In this document: positions 11,784 through 24,739 of the stretch, piece by piece | How the letters are laid out: the number at the start of each line of letters is the position of its first letter | Position numbering within the stretch: position 1 is the first letter of the stretch | Notes under the pieces: generated by a model | Told to the model about the DNA's origin: nothing | Seen by the model: only the letters and a program-made list of their open reading frames with translations | Databases searched by the model: none | Made by a program: the position numbers and the translations under genes | DNA from: Varanus komodoensis | Lineage: Eukaryota > Chordata > Lepidosauria > Squamata > Varanidae | DNA length: 64,000 nt | Reading direction: 5' to 3' | Assembly: GCF_004798865.1 (NCBI RefSeq) | Contig: NW_025335268.1 | Coordinates: 56,168,936 to 56,232,935 of the forward strand

Positions 11784-13261
11784 GAAGCAGCATCGTGTTG
11801 CAAACCACGCAGAGAGCTTCGGCCATGAGGCAGTACAGAAATGAAATTAATAGTAGTAATAGTAATAAAAGAAGGCCGCATTGCAAACAAAGCAAAGCAA
11901 AAAGGGAACAAACTGTATACAGAGTGGCTAAGATGATGCTGTAACTTTGGACAGGACCAATAAACATTGGAGTGTCATTCATCTCAAGGTCAATGTACTG
12001 TTGAAGACACAGCTGTGAATTCCCCATTTGATATTCCCCTATCTGAATTCCCCTTTTTATCTGATAAGAATTAAATATAGATCTAGAACATTACATTGAT
12101 ATCTTAGCATTTGTCAATGTGAGTATTCTTCAGTGACTGTTGATGGTCATCAAGGTGTGTCCCACAGCATTCAAGGACCACAGCACAAGCCTCTGTCTTC
12201 TCATTTCAGACATTCAGTACATTTCTCTGGGATTATCAGCATTTGTAAGTCTGTCCAATAAAATGAGCATCATTTTTTCAGATATTTTTCAGCTCTGCAT
12301 ACAGATCACTAGCAGACAGCAATATTCCCGGTCCATAAAGAAGCAAAGGCACCATCCTACACATGTTTACACAGAAAAAAAGTCCGGGAATTTTAGGCCA
12401 TTTTTCTGTCCAAATATATATAGGAATGCACCTTTAATCATAGGAAATGACTCATTCTGATTATATGGTCTCATGTTCATTTCATAATATTGCTGTTAAT
12501 ACATATTACATTTCATGAATAATATTTATTTAACTTATTTATTTATTTATTTTAAATTAGTTGTAGACTGCCTTTAAGGATAAAACCAGACACACTGAGA
12601 GGCTTCCAAATGACAACAGCTCTAAAAGAAACCATTGATTGCTTCTGGATTTTTGGAAAATATCCACATTTTATAATATGATGTAACATTACACTAATAT
12701 AGGAAAGTGATGTATTTATGCTAACCTGGAATCTCCCTAGCCAAACCTTCACATTAGTACATGTCCACTTGTTAGTTTTCTGTGTATTTTGTTTGACACT
12801 ACATTGCACAACCTGGGGTGTGCAAGGGACAGCAACCTGTCCCTAGGAAACATTTTTCCTTTTTCCCACTCACCCCAGTACCCAACAGCTGTGCTGTACT
12901 ATATAAGAAGTGCCAGTCACCCTAGCTGTGCAGATGGAGCTGCACACGCTGTATTTTTTAACACTCGTGCTAGAGTGCATGGGAGCTGTAAATTGTGATC
13001 ACTGCTGTCTTCTCAGCCAGAGCCCATGTGGCCTGCAGATGCCCATATATGGAAGAATCTTCCAGTCCCCTGAGCCAGAATCATGCGAATACATCCCCAG
13101 CCTTCACTGCTTTGCAAAATAATATTCTTGCTATCATGATTGTGCTGCAGTTTGTCTCTTACTTCACGTGTATTGAATCCTGAAGGCCAGTGATGTGCAG
13201 CCTTTCTGCAAATGGGCCATGCATGGGAAAATATAGAGCATGATGGGCTGGAAACAAGGAG
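11784..13261. other. intergenic, no recognised gene
   Basis: AT-rich DNA with overlapping short frames on both strands and no recognisable domain. A leucine-rich minus-strand peptide at 11776-12027 derives partly from the (TAA)-like stretch near 11850 and is not credible as a gene. Confidence 0.5.
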
Positions 13262-13437
13262 ATGAAGGTCAAATGCTTCCTCCATGGGGCTCACTGGGCA
13301 ACTTTGGGCCTGTCGCTAACTCTCAGCCTGACCTGCCTCACAAGTTTGCACTGATTATAAAACTGGGGGAGAGGAGAAGGAAGCTTGCATGTTGCGCTGC
13401 CTCTCTCAGATGAAGAGAAGGATAAAATCCTAACTTA
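13262..13437 (+). mobile_element. CORE/MIR-like SINE fragment
   Basis: It includes 'ggctcactgggcaactttgg' and 'aactctcagcctgacctgcc', the CORE and post-CORE region of the SINE family seen at 9091-9325. The tRNA-like head is missing or diverged. Confidence 0.65.
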
Positions 13438-14319
13438 ATGCAATACTGCTTTCTGAACAAGAAGGATTTTGCTGTTGCTTTCTTTATCCTATAGTGAGCC
13501 TCCAAACACCACTGCACTAAAAATGAAGTGTTTAGTACTTAATGAAGGCAGAACAAAGGCTTCATTAAGTCCTGTACAAAGTGAGCTCGCTCGTTTGCTA
13601 ATGTAGTGACCCCACAGCAACTGGCTCAGTACAGTGAGAGCGCTCCTTAAGCATTCTGAAATACCTCTAATGGACCTCAGCACTCTTGTGTTTAGCAATG
13701 AGCAAATTACCACTTGTATATGTCCCTCCTCCTCTATTATCTGTAAACATTATGGCCAAGTGCCCATCTGCTGCTCCTGCATCATCTTTCCCCCACTTAC
13801 CTCGGCTGTGTGGAGTGCAGCAATACCATAAATTATGCACATTGCTACAGAGAGTCACAGGACAAGCGCATTTGCTCACACAACTGGGCTTCCAGATGAG
13901 AGCAGCAATGGCAATTGCTTTTCCAGTTTCTACTCAGCAGAGAGACCAAGATGCACAAAGCAACCATGAGCACAGCTCTTTTATGTACCTTTGTTTTAAC
14001 AAACATGTGCAGTGTTGCTTTCTTTCCAGAATCTTCTACCTTATTTTTTTGAATGGAAAAGGGCATGAGGCTATGCCTCTTGAGTGTCAAATGCTGGGAA
14101 CAAAGGCAGGCAGAGGCCATCACCTTCATGCGCTGCTTGTGACCTCACCAAAGGTATCTGTCTGCTGTAGTTATTGTTGAAAGCTTGGCTGAATATGCCT
14201 TGGCCTGATCCATCTAGGCATTTTGTATGCCATTACCCTTATAACAGACCTTCCAAAGAAATGGTAAAGAGAAGGGCACGTGGTTATCTCCTCTCATTCA
14301 TTTCTTCCATTCCCAATTC
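13438..14319. other. intergenic, no recognised gene
   Basis: The longest frame (13686-14180, 164 codons) is overlapped by frames on the other strand. It contains no recognisable family motif and no conserved-looking domain. I treat it as non-coding. Confidence 0.4.
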
Positions 14320-14397
14320 TTGGTTTGTAAACCGCCCCAAGGCTTTTTGCGAATGGGGCAGCATAAAAATGTTCTAAATAAATAAATAAATAAATAA
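14320..14397 (+). mobile_element. CR1/L2-type LINE 3' tail
   Basis: The stretch 'gtaaaccgccccaaggcttt' followed by 'ggggcagcataaaaatgtt' and (AAAT)n is the 3' terminus of the same LINE type seen at 5746-5834. Only the tail is recognisable. Confidence 0.65.
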
Positions 14398-16389
14398 GAT
14401 ACAGTAGCCACTAAGGATCTGAGAAATAGCTAAGAGTAATCAGCCACAGTTGCATGAGCTCAAGTATGGCTAGGTTAGGTTTTGTACCGCAGAGCCAGTA
14501 CATAGCTTGCTCTTGGATAGTTGGGCTTTAAGCTATAAACCAAAGTTTAAAACATTTCAAGATCATCTGTGCCTATTTCTGTGTTTGCTTGAGCACAACT
14601 CATGGATAAGGTGCTGATGTGTGAAGCAACTTCTTGAAGGTTTGATAAATTATCAAAGTGAAGAGTTTCCATGCTTCAGTATTATCAACTCTTTGAACTT
14701 TCTTCTAAGACAGGGATGGGTGTTCACAGTACAGGGTCACCCCATTCCTGACCTTTTTCTGAGAAATCAACTTTCATCCTGGCAGGACTCCTACATCTGG
14801 TCAAACTAAACCCAGTCACGATTGCATTAGCTTGGCTTACATTCCACTGAAACCAACATTCCATTGGTTGGATTCTTGTTAGTTACACAAATAAAAACAA
14901 AAAACGGCAATAGGGCAGGGAGAGGAATGAAAAAAAGGGTTATGTCCTGCAGTCTCTAATGAGATAGAGGAGGATTATGTTGCACAGAGATAGTTTCCTT
15001 CATATTATTCCATCATTTGACAGGAATATTTGTCCACCTACCACAGACCAGAACATCTGATGTTCATAACTTCAATGCTGGATCATGATCAGGAAAAAAA
15101 TGTCGTGACTCACCCAGATAACTTCAGCTGTTGGGAGGTAAGAAAGTGTAACATGTAATCAATAAATAAAATATGTAAGGAGCAACATCACAGATCTGTA
15201 ATAGGCCTCTTCTTCAAGAAGCCTATCAAGAGCCTCTCGTGCTTCCAAGCAAGCCTGCATGCTGCTAGTCCCAATTTTACTGCCTGGCTAGCATTAATGT
15301 TTGGCAATATCTCCTAAAAGGGACAGTCCCCATTTTAAAGGACTTTTCTTTATCCTTCCAATTCATCTTCTCTATAAAGGGCAGACAGCAGCAACCGCTT
15401 CAGCCTAGAGTCACCAGACTCTCTCCCTGCCTCAGCTGGTTGAAGACGGCAGGCTCCTTTTTCCGCATGATATGAGAACCCTCCCTCTTCGACTTGGCGG
15501 CAAAATGCAGTCATGTGTTCTCACGTCATTCTGGCCACCTGTTATATCACAAACTGCGCCTTGTGCACTACTTTTGGCCAGGCCTACACTGCTCCCAAGT
15601 GCTGAGAGTCCTCAGCTGAGACCCAAAGAGTCATCAGATGGTCTGTTTCTGAATGTCAGTAGGTTCACAGAGGGGTAAAAAGAGGCCCTTCGGAGTGTTC
15701 TCTCATTTTACTGTTGCTAACAAAAGATGCTGTGAGAGCAAAACTGGCTTCCTGCTTTCTGCCAGGTGTAACCACACATGCCTCCACTTGCGCATGACAA
15801 GAAAGAGCTTCTCTTAGAAGAGAGGAAAAACTTATCACAGGACTAGTCTTGAAGGGACTACAGGTGTCATTGTTCATTTCTTGCTAGCTTCTGTGCATCA
15901 CACACCCCAGATTTTTGTTTTAACTCAGGGTTGGTAATTTGAATATAAAGAAATCATCTCTGTATACAATAGGGCATTATTTTTTTTAAAATCCCATCTT
16001 TAGCCAGAGTTTGATAGACATAGTTCTACCTCACTGATAGAGGTAGATTGGGATAGGATCCAAAATTAGTGGGAGGATTGTCTAGAATGACTCGGGAGTA
16101 CACTCTTGGCTTCTTTGCATCTACTGTGTAACAGTACACTCCTCTTCACATTTAGTTGGATGTAATTCCCAGTGTGTCCAAAAGGAATTTTATCCCAGGA
16201 ACTCAGGAATCTCACCCCTCACCATTTCCAGTGCAATGCAGGAGATACGTTACATTGCACATCCTTCACCAGCCCACTAAGATTCTGGCACATCATCTTA
16301 AGGAGCAAAGGCATTATGTGTTCTTCCAATAATCAGAGATTGGAATAGTACAATATAAACCTCTCCCACAGATTTAAAAAAAATGAAAA
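14398..16389. other. intergenic, no recognised gene
   Basis: About 2 kb without recognisable genes. Short frames at 15472-15678 (plus) and 15665-15877 (minus) show no family motif. Confidence 0.5.
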
Positions 16390-17310
16390 TTTTAAAGTTC
16401 TATTCCAATTTGTAAAGTACAGCAAGTGAAACATTGGATCAGAATAAGGGTGCTTTTATCCCCCTCATATTCCCCCCTCTTGTTTAGTTTCTTCAGAATG
16501 GCACGTTCTCTTGTGTCTTGACATTTTGAGGAAATTAATAAAGTAATGAGGAATTTAAGTACTGGGAAGTTAACTGGTCTAGGCAGGTGTCTAGTTGACT
16601 GATATACAATATTGACAACTTCATCAACTTTATAATCATATTTTCTAATTTGACTCCCTTTCTTCATTATTAAGTGATGCTTAGATAACTGTGATTTCTA
16701 AGCTTTATTGTGCTTTTGATCTAATTGATTAATTCATTAATCACCTGCATTTAAATTGGAACAGACAAATAGATCAGCATTAAGAATTATTTGAATTCTA
16801 AATTTCATGTGCAGAGCCTTGAGTGCTGACATTCTGCCTAGCAGCACCAGTCAGAGGCTCTACTCATCAAAGGAGAAACTGAATATCCCTGTCTGATGAT
16901 TCCCCAAAAGTGAAAAGAATGTCCAAAAAAGACTATTAGTCATTACTCTGGCTCTTGGGCTTAAATATAAACCTCTAAACCATTTCCAAAATTCTTCAGG
17001 AAAGCCAAAATTACTCAATGTAGTGAAAATACATTTCCACCAAATTTTGTCAAAAGCCTTTTCAAAATTGCTGCCTGCTCTGTTCTATCGGTATTTAAAA
17101 CTATCAGATTCACAACTAATCTAAAAGTATCAGTTTCCTCTCTATGTCTAATAAATTCCACATGATGAGATAATTTATTGCAATATATCTGCTACAATTG
17201 CAGCTATTTTTAATTATCTATATTAATATTTTTGTTAGGTCAAAGTCTAAATTGATGTCTATTGGAGATACTATAATCAGCAGCATATTAGATAACCGGC
17301 AATTTTAATA
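16390..17310 (-). mobile_element. L1-clade LINE, decayed reverse transcriptase
   Basis: Reading the minus strand from about 17310 downward, successive frames give NLDFDLTKILI (usual 'SLLNVDYKILTKIL'), VEFIRHREETDTFRLVVNLI (usual 'QTGFIKHRQT.DN'), FEKAFDKIWWKCIFTTL (usual 'DAEKAFDRVNW.FL'), FGFPEEFWKWFRGLYLSPRA, and TNSLFWTFF...GNHQTGISVSPL (usual 'RGTRQGCPLSPL'). The frame at 16392-16667 has YDYKVDEVVNIVYQSTRHLP, which sits where L1 has YK.NLFADD, so the catalytic FADD appears lost. Several frameshifts and stops are present. It is an old L1-clade copy, distinct from the BovB and CR1 elements. Confidence 0.7.
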
Positions 17311-18164
17311 GTGCCCAGATTTTGTTACTAATTTAAGAATATGTATTCTCAGAGACGTATCTCAAATGCTTAGGCTCAATTGAATATGTTGATTAATAGA
17401 TTCTCAAAGGATGTAGATAGATAGGCATCTTTAAATTTGAGTTTGTGGGGAAAGGTGAATATAAGTAAGATTAGTACGTGACCTTGGATTGTTTATGTTA
17501 TAGATGAGTAACCTTTCTTTATTCTTGGATTTTTTTTAAGTTCAGTGCTTTGACTTGCAAATACTCTGCTCACCATAAATATTCTTGAAAAGGGTACAAC
17601 TTCCAATTAAAACAGTTTGGCTTCTTAGATCTTGCTTTATATCACTGGGCCTATTTGTTGACCTGATCTAAATTTTGGTCTTTTGCACTTAGAAAAGATT
17701 TTCCACCTTGGATTCCAGTTTTGGAATCTTCTTGTCTGAATCTTTTCTCTAAGTGGCTGACATTAGATTCTCAGCACATTAAAACAATTTGGGGTCCTCT
17801 CACACTTATGGCTACTAAGGTGACTGGCATTTTTATCTATTTTCTCGTGCTAAATTGATTCTGTGGGCAAACCCAGATTTAAACATCTTTGTGACAGACT
17901 TGGAAAGATATATCAAGGCCACCATCTCCAGGTGTTTTGGCAGACCCTGGGAAATGAGTGGGTTTGGAAGTGCTGGGAGGAGGCTAGGAAGAGGAGCAAG
18001 AGGCTGGTCCAGTCCCTGCTGCCATGACACATATTGGGAGAGGAGGGCTAGCCAAACAGAGGGGCTGTGTAGCTCTTGCAGGCTAGCCCTTCTCCAGCAA
18101 GGCACACCCAAGGAGGTGTAGCCCAGGTTTACTGAAAAGGACACTTCTTAGAAATAGCTTCTGG
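17311..18164. other. intergenic, no recognised gene
   Basis: The first 400 bases may be the upstream continuation of the L1 relic, but no motif is clear. The region 17830-18145 has overlapping frames on both strands with no known domain. Confidence 0.4.
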
Positions 18165-18270
18165 TTTGCTTCAGCAAACTGCTCTGTGCATGCTCAGAGG
18201 CTCCTCTTCTGTTGGCTATTAGTGTGCAGGCTGTATGCTGGAAACAAAGTGCTTTTTGTCAAAGAATGGT
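18165..18270. repeat. unclassified repeat, copy 1
   Basis: 'ttcagcaaactgctctgtgc' and 'atgctcagag', followed later by 'ggaaacaaagtgc', match the segment at 24740-24830 with an internal length difference. Two copies about 6.6 kb apart imply a dispersed repeat. I do not recognise the family. Confidence 0.5.
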
Positions 18271-20175
18271 CAGTTGATTGAAAAGAAGGAGGAGGGGATG
18301 CAGCTCTCAACACCAACTTTCTTCCCTGCTCAGTGCTGCAGGTGGTACACGTGGAAGAAGGGTGTTGCTTGCACAGTATGGTGCGCAGGGCCTGATTCCT
18401 GAGAAAGGGGCCTGCAAAAGCTGGGCACACTTGACAGAAACTCAGATTCTGGCCTGCTGCAAAGCAGACTATTTTCTGGGGAACTAAGCTCAGGAAACCC
18501 AGTGTATTCCCACCTGTAAACAAATTCCTCACACTCCCCTAATTCAAATGTATATGCCTACATCTTTCCCTTGCATTTCATTTAATCACATCTGTATTGT
18601 TGAACCTAATTTTTAAAATCCACACACTTCTCCATGACAGGTAATTGCAAGTCTCAGCTTAGCTTATTCCACAGGAAGTGCCACTCCACAAAGCAAAACA
18701 TGATAATGTTTTGTTCTATCCAAAGCCAACCTTCTCAATAACAGGTGTGATTAAAGCTGTTCTGTACTTGACCTTAATGCCAAAATTCTGGGTCCTTTAA
18801 ATTTTTAAAAACTTCCCTTTCCTTAACCAAACATGGTCTGTTTGAAACTTATGCTTGTATTTAGGGCTAATTTCATTTCTGTGAAGAGTTCTGTTTGATC
18901 AAGTGTAAAATATGTGTGCAATTAGTCACTGTCAAAATACAAAAAGTACCAATACATTTAAATGTTTCCTCCTGCCCAAATTCATAGTTTTACTATCTTC
19001 TTAAACATATTAAAATGCAGTACCAAAAATATAAGAACTGACAAAGCAGGCTTAACCATTTCGATTCCAGTCAGCCATGTGAGAACAGTTGGGATGGACA
19101 GTCAAGCTGCTCCGCCATGCAAAACGGTACCACCAGTGGTATTCCTGTTGGTGATTGGCGTTGAAACTGGGCTCCCTTTGTATGAGACAGGGACAAAACA
19201 GTAGTAACCTCCTTCAAAATATCCTGAACATGGAGTTTTCAGATCACTCCTTCTCTGTACCAGCCTAGAGGAGCAGATTGCGAAGAACAATCCATGCAGA
19301 AGCAGGGTGGACCTCAGACACATTTCCCACCTCCCCATAACTTGAGTACCAAACAGGCCTCCCACCTGACCTGAAAACAGGTCTCCCACTGACCTGGCAT
19401 GAGCCAGCAGAGCTATAGAAATGACAGCAGATCCATATATCTCAACCACCTAATCCTCATTTAGGATATAGAGTAAAACTAATTATTCTCTCAGCCATTA
19501 AAGGCATACTGAGATAACACTGACTGCCCCTTCAGCAGGGCTTGTTGGACCTCCAAAGGGGATAGTTCCAAAGTGGAGGAACAACTAAAGTTGTTGTATT
19601 CTCATTTCTCAGTGTTGCTCTCCGTGTCACGCTATCTTGCTCTCATATGAATTCTCCAGCAATTTAGTCCAACAACTTTCTTTCAGTTCTGAGTTCAAAG
19701 GAGGGATCTTGTGCATTTAGGGATTTGTGCTAATAAAAACAGAGTGCGTGCATTTTGCAGTTATCTGACATTGAAAGGTTCAGTTATAATTGCTGGTTTC
19801 AGCTCTACTTTATGCTGGATGTTGCTGCTAGGGATATTCCACAGTGTATCAAGCACTTGCAGTCTACATATCCTACTGCCAGCGCCAAAGATCAAGCATG
19901 TTTGCTCCCCAAGCTCTCAAATACTCTAAGGTCTATACATATCATTTTAATCATGGTAAGAGCATCAATTATTTTCTCTCTGATTTGACAGATAATTTGT
20001 TTTACTGGTTCCTCTGCATTGTTGATCCATAGAAAATGAGGAATTATTTAAGAGAGTAAAACATTCCATTTGTGAAACATATGCCAGGCGTGGGGGAGTT
20101 CGTAGGAAATATAATAATGGAGCAGATATCTGTCAATCAGTCCATCCATTGATCAAGATAGAGATATAAAGGAGA
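18271..20175. other. intergenic, no recognised gene
   Basis: About 1.9 kb with no recognisable coding exon. The 112- and 115-codon minus-strand frames at 18194-18532 and 19102-19449 have no family motif. Confidence 0.45.
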
Positions 20176-20251
20176 TACCTGGAGATGCCAAGGACAGAAC
20201 AGGTCCTTCTGTGTGCAAGATACATGCTCTGCCACTGAGCTTCATCCCCTC
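20176..20251 (-). mobile_element. tRNA-derived SINE fragment
   Basis: The minus strand reads 'agctcagtggcagagcatg', a clear A-box-like tRNA segment, then 'gaaggacctgttctgtcc', a degenerate B box, then 'ggcatctccaggt'. A fuller copy of the same SINE lies at 29839-30023. It differs from the CORE-SINE family. Confidence 0.7.
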
Positions 20252-22035
20252 TTAAGACTCAGCCAGGACCCAAGAGCTGATAATATTCTGAGTGATGTGG
20301 TTCAGCCTAGCAGACGTAACAGAAAACAAGTCCTCTCAAGGGGGCATTGGACAAGGAGCAAGTACCAGGGACCAAGACACCTTTGCTCCATTCACCTTCA
20401 CAAAATAATGTAAGGAAAGGTGAAGAATAGACCAGAAGGCCTATGTGGGTGGGTGAGTGGGTGGGTGGTCATGAATTTTTGTAAGAAACTAATCTGTAGC
20501 CTCGATGAAAATCTGTCACTTCAAATGTCTTTCAACTGTACATTTGTGAACACATGGGTGCCACTGAAAGATCCTATTCCAGGCCTTCAGATTACATTTT
20601 TGTGTGGTGAACAGAAGTAATCAAATGCATATAACAACATATTGCCATTAAAATGCCAGTCTGTAAGGCTCCTAAATCAGCTTTCCCCACCACCCCCAAA
20701 AGAAAACAATTTTAGTCATTATGATGTGTAGGGAACTGGTCTTTAAATACACATCAGCACATATGAAATTTACATTTAATATGTTGCCTATGTTTTTCCA
20801 CTTCCTCCCATTTCAAGAGGACAAAGTTAAATGTTGATGAAGGGAAATGAGCTCATCTGGAAGAAGGGGTAAGGATCAACTGCATAATTTTACTGATCAT
20901 TTAATAAACTGTGCATGAAAAACAGCTGCTAGAATTTTCAAAATCCTTATAAAATAGCGATGGAACTGATGTACTATAGGGAGGATTTGGATAGCCCAGA
21001 GTTAAATTAACAATAATTCTCACTTTGTCCCAGAATGTCAGGCTTTCTGTCTTTAGGCTGAAGTGCCTTTTCCCCAGAACAAACATTTTTTAAAGTTTTG
21101 CTTTTCATTTTGGGCAAGCTTTACATTACAAAACACTTGGAGCTCCCTCTTGCAAAATTCTCCAAAGAAAGGAATAACAAAATTTCCTCTCCCTGTGCTT
21201 AAACAGAAAAAATGTCTGTTGTTTTTTAAAAGATCTGTAGAGCAAAAGTCAGGCAAAATAAGCTCTTCAAAGAAAAAGAATTAGATAATGACTTGAAGTA
21301 GACCATTTCCCTGTGCGTGATATACAATGGCCTAGTTTGTTAATGCAGAACCTCCTGGGCCAGTTCAATGTTAATATGACAAGGGATCCCCCTGCCAAGG
21401 CAATGAAATCCTATGGAACATTGGTTGCTATGGTTACCTGAAACATAAAGCCACTGCAGCTGCCATAAGTGCTCGGATGGATCTTAGTCTCTACTGCTTC
21501 GAAAGGAGAAAAACGTGAGGTCTGCCGTGCCATCCAATCTGAGCACTCCATTTTGCACTAACAAGCTCTGGAACCATGCAGGCCACAGAGCAAAAGATTA
21601 GCTCAGCAGGACAGGATATAAATCCACCCCCAGCTAATTTTGTGCTTGTCAACTGGGTAAAAAGCAACATAGAAAGTAAGACCAGGGAAACCTTTTGGTA
21701 AGAATAATCCTTAATGATGCCAACGATACTTTTCCAAGACAGTGGTGACCTCTCAGAAAATGAGCATTATTATTTCTTTTTTCTTACACTATTTTATTTT
21801 GTAATCTATCATAGGAACATGTGAATAACTTTTCTTCTCTTTATTAGCCATTAACTTGAGACCAAGCAAAAATATATTAGTTCTTTCAGCCAATGCGCAG
21901 ACAGCAATAGAACCAAGTCTAATAAGCCAGGACTGCTGAATATAAATGGTGTTTGGCTCTCTTCATCCCATGAACTGAATCCAGCATACATGCTATGGAA
22001 ATGGAAATGTTTCTCAGACCAGTGTAGTTAAGCAT
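20252..22035. other. intergenic, no recognised gene
   Basis: No gene or repeat was recognised. Lysine- and phenylalanine-rich short frames near 21053-21284 are mirror images on opposite strands of a T-rich stretch. Confidence 0.5.
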
Positions 22036-22210
22036 GCTAGAAATGTGGTTCTTGTCCCCACTCAGCTGTGAAATCCACTGGGTGACTTTGGGCCAGTCAT
22101 AGATTCTCAGCCAAATCTGCCTCACAGGACTGTTATAAGGAGAAAATGGAGAAAAGGAAAACCTTGTGAGCCCCAAAGGTGGGGTATAAATGTCACATGA
22201 TAGCAATAAC
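22036..22210 (+). mobile_element. CORE/MIR-like SINE fragment
   Basis: 'cactgggtgactttgggcca' and 'aaatctgcctcacaggactg' are the CORE region, and 'ggtggggtataaatgtca' is the tail. The 5' tRNA-like head is reduced to 'tccccactcagctg'. Confidence 0.75.
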
Positions 22211-23894
22211 AATATGGTAATGTAGAAGAGTCCCTCACTGCTCTGTTACACTAGTTAACAACATGGATGTTAACTAGTGGCAACCTGAGAAAAGTAAGTT
22301 TCTAGCCCTTATTGGCTACTCATGCCAATTTCAAACCATGTCAGCAGTTGCTTGTAAAATCTCAGGAGCCAGAAGGGAAGTGAGTCAAGTGAAGCTTCAG
22401 TGCTTTAATGCAGAGGGAAATTTTACCAACACCCAAGATCCCTTACCATTGGCTATGCTGACTCATAAACAAAGGAATGGAGAGGAGACACAATCAAGGA
22501 GCACCACAGCAGAACATGGGATAAATTCAGTTAATGTTGTTAAGATGGCTCAAAGAAGAAAAAGAAAATCAATCAGGAAAAAGAAGAGTTCCTACACTAC
22601 AAAGAAATATATTTTAAAAATAGATCCCAGGAACACCAAGCAGGCTGGAGAGAAATTTCTTTCCAGCCCTAACATGGCAATCAGATAGGTGCTTCTGTAA
22701 TGTAAATATCTACATTCTGGGCTGTGGTCCCAAAGGTAGGATACTTTGCTTGCAATTTCAAGCAGGGTAGCTTTTATGCACTTCGTTAGGCAGCACCATG
22801 TAGAGCAGAGCAGGTTAACAGCTTAATGGCAGAGCTGTGGTTGCCGGCGTCCCTGGCCAATGAAACGTGAGCCAGCTGCCCAGCCAAGGAAAATCAGTCC
22901 CAATGTTCTGTTGCAATCTTTTGCTCCATTTACGTTGATATGTAAGGATCGTGAGCGTGCTGTTCAAGAAGCTGATTATAAAGTGAATACACCCTCCACC
23001 TGCAAAAAGTGACATTTGAACAACCACATTCAGTGAGCTATGCAGAATGAGCCGCAAGTGGGATTGCTCAAGCATCTCTCGCTGAAGCTGCTTTCTGTGC
23101 AGTTGCAAACCCCCACAGTTTTCAGTATCTGTCACAGCCTGACAAATAGTTGCATCTTTTTATCATCCGTACCCAAGGCTGAGATACAAGCATTTTTATA
23201 GGCATTGTAATGTATGTAATACATGTCCCATGATGCTCATGCCATATAGTCCCCCTTATTCTACTTCTGACATTATAGCCCAGATTTCTCCAGACTAATT
23301 ATATCATGACAATTGTCTAAGTTGTTTGTTTCCCACAGAATATATTCCAATGTGTGCTAAGTTTGTGGAAATGCCCTATGGAAGGAGAGGAAGATTTCAG
23401 TGGGTTGGGGGAAGGGAGGACCAGTGCAAGAGGAAACACCTCTCATGCTTGGGTCACTGCCCCACCTGCCTCGCCCCACCTCCACTTCGCCCAGTGAACT
23501 GGAGAGCACCAGTTCCCACTACTTTTCCTGCAATTGTTTTTGTGTGCAACACAACATCGCATTTTCAGCACAGTGGAATTCCTTAGCATGTGCTTCAGCT
23601 TTAAAAAGTGTGCTTTGCATGAAACTGTGCCCTTTCCTAAATAGGTGTTCTAGTGTAGATCTCCCTGCAGGTTTTATGAGCATGGTTTCCCTCTAACATT
23701 TGATTCTGCTTGTTCTGGTTGTGCAAATGGAGTAGTAGATAAGCCTCAAAAACCTGAATAAGAAGATGTGGGGCTCCGACACTGGCATGCCTGCGTTTGC
23801 ACTACAGAAAAAAAGTCAAATTGCCAACACTGCAAGCCTAAGTACATGTTGTGTTTGATTGAAGTGACCTCATGGTTTGCTCATCCTTAATTAA
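22211..23894. other. intergenic, no recognised gene
   Basis: Frames such as 22338-22688 (116 codons, lysine-rich) and 22815-23135 (minus) show no known domain. No repeat family was recognised with confidence. Confidence 0.45.
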
Positions 23895-24394
23895 AACTAA
23901 GTGTGGGGTCAGCCCAGACTAGCAATCGGGACCACATTCCATGGGATAGTAAAGATAACCCTTTCCTTCCTTCCTTCCCCAGTCACAATCCTAAAGCAAA
24001 GTGAGGGATCCCAATGTAGCCGCTGTTGGGAGCAAGCCGAACAGCGGCCTTTGGCAAGCATTTCTGCGGGGTGGCAGTCACACCGCTTTTGCTTACTCGG
24101 GTTCAGAAGATGAATATTTCAGTGGGATTGAGGCACAGCAGGATGCTCAAAATCCTGGAATACAACAGTGGGGGGTGATAGAGGCGATTTGCTCAAGAGC
24201 AGAAGTGGAGCTGGGCCTGAGGGACCCTGAATGGAGATACAGGAAGCTGGAGAAGCTGTTGAGACTAGGGAAGCTTCAAACAAAGATCAGCCTCTCTCCT
24301 CAGAGCTGGTCCTGTGGCCAGACGGCAGCGAGAAGCCCAATTGGATGAGAAGCATATGGAAAAAATACGCTTCCCAGAGAGGATCGCCTGGCAC
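23895..24394 (+). other. unidentified open stretch, possibly element-derived
   Basis: A 115-codon frame at 24001-24348 and a 69-codon frame at 24231-24440 overlap here. The peptide contains SGSEDEYFSGIEAQQDAQ, an acidic region, and lies directly before a LINE-type 3' tail. Base composition is richer in G and C than the surroundings. It has no family resemblance I can name. It may be the upstream part of the same mobile element, or an unrelated old repeat. A host exon is less likely, since no convincing splice sites frame it. Confidence 0.3.
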
Positions 24395-24668
24395 CCACTC
24401 TGTAGTCTTTTCGGCACCAGGTAAAAACCTTTTTATTTAACCATCATTTTAAGAATTAAGATTTTAGAGGTTTTAAGATTAAAGATTACAGTCGCATTTT
24501 CTTTTTTTCTTTTTCATTAGCTTTGCAGAAGTGATTGTTTACCTGTTTCACTTGTTATTTGTTGTTTTAATTATTGTATTATTATATTCTATTTTAATTG
24601 TCGTAAGCCATCCTGATACGTTTTATTGGGAAGGATGGGATAGAAATGTTTTAAATAAATAAATAAAA
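24395..24668 (+). mobile_element. CR1/L2-type LINE 3' tail
   Basis: 'ttttcggcaccaggtaaaaa' begins the usual C-terminal 'F..KLKTYLF' coding end of these LINEs. After about 170 T-rich bases comes 'gtaagccatcctgatacg' and 'gatagaaatgttttaaat', ending in (AAAT)n. Same tail type as at 5746 and 14320. Confidence 0.7.
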
Positions 24669-24739
24669 AGGTGTGCCCCCAAGGTTTGGGACACAAGCAT
24701 GCTCATAAAGAGACTTGTAGGAAGTAATCAGAAGATTGG

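Noticed and set aside
13686-14180. 164-codon gene
   Set aside because: No known motif, opposing frames on the other strand, no supporting splice or promoter signals.
20176-20251. tRNA gene on the minus strand
   Set aside because: Same SINE family as at 29839, shorter, with a degraded B box.
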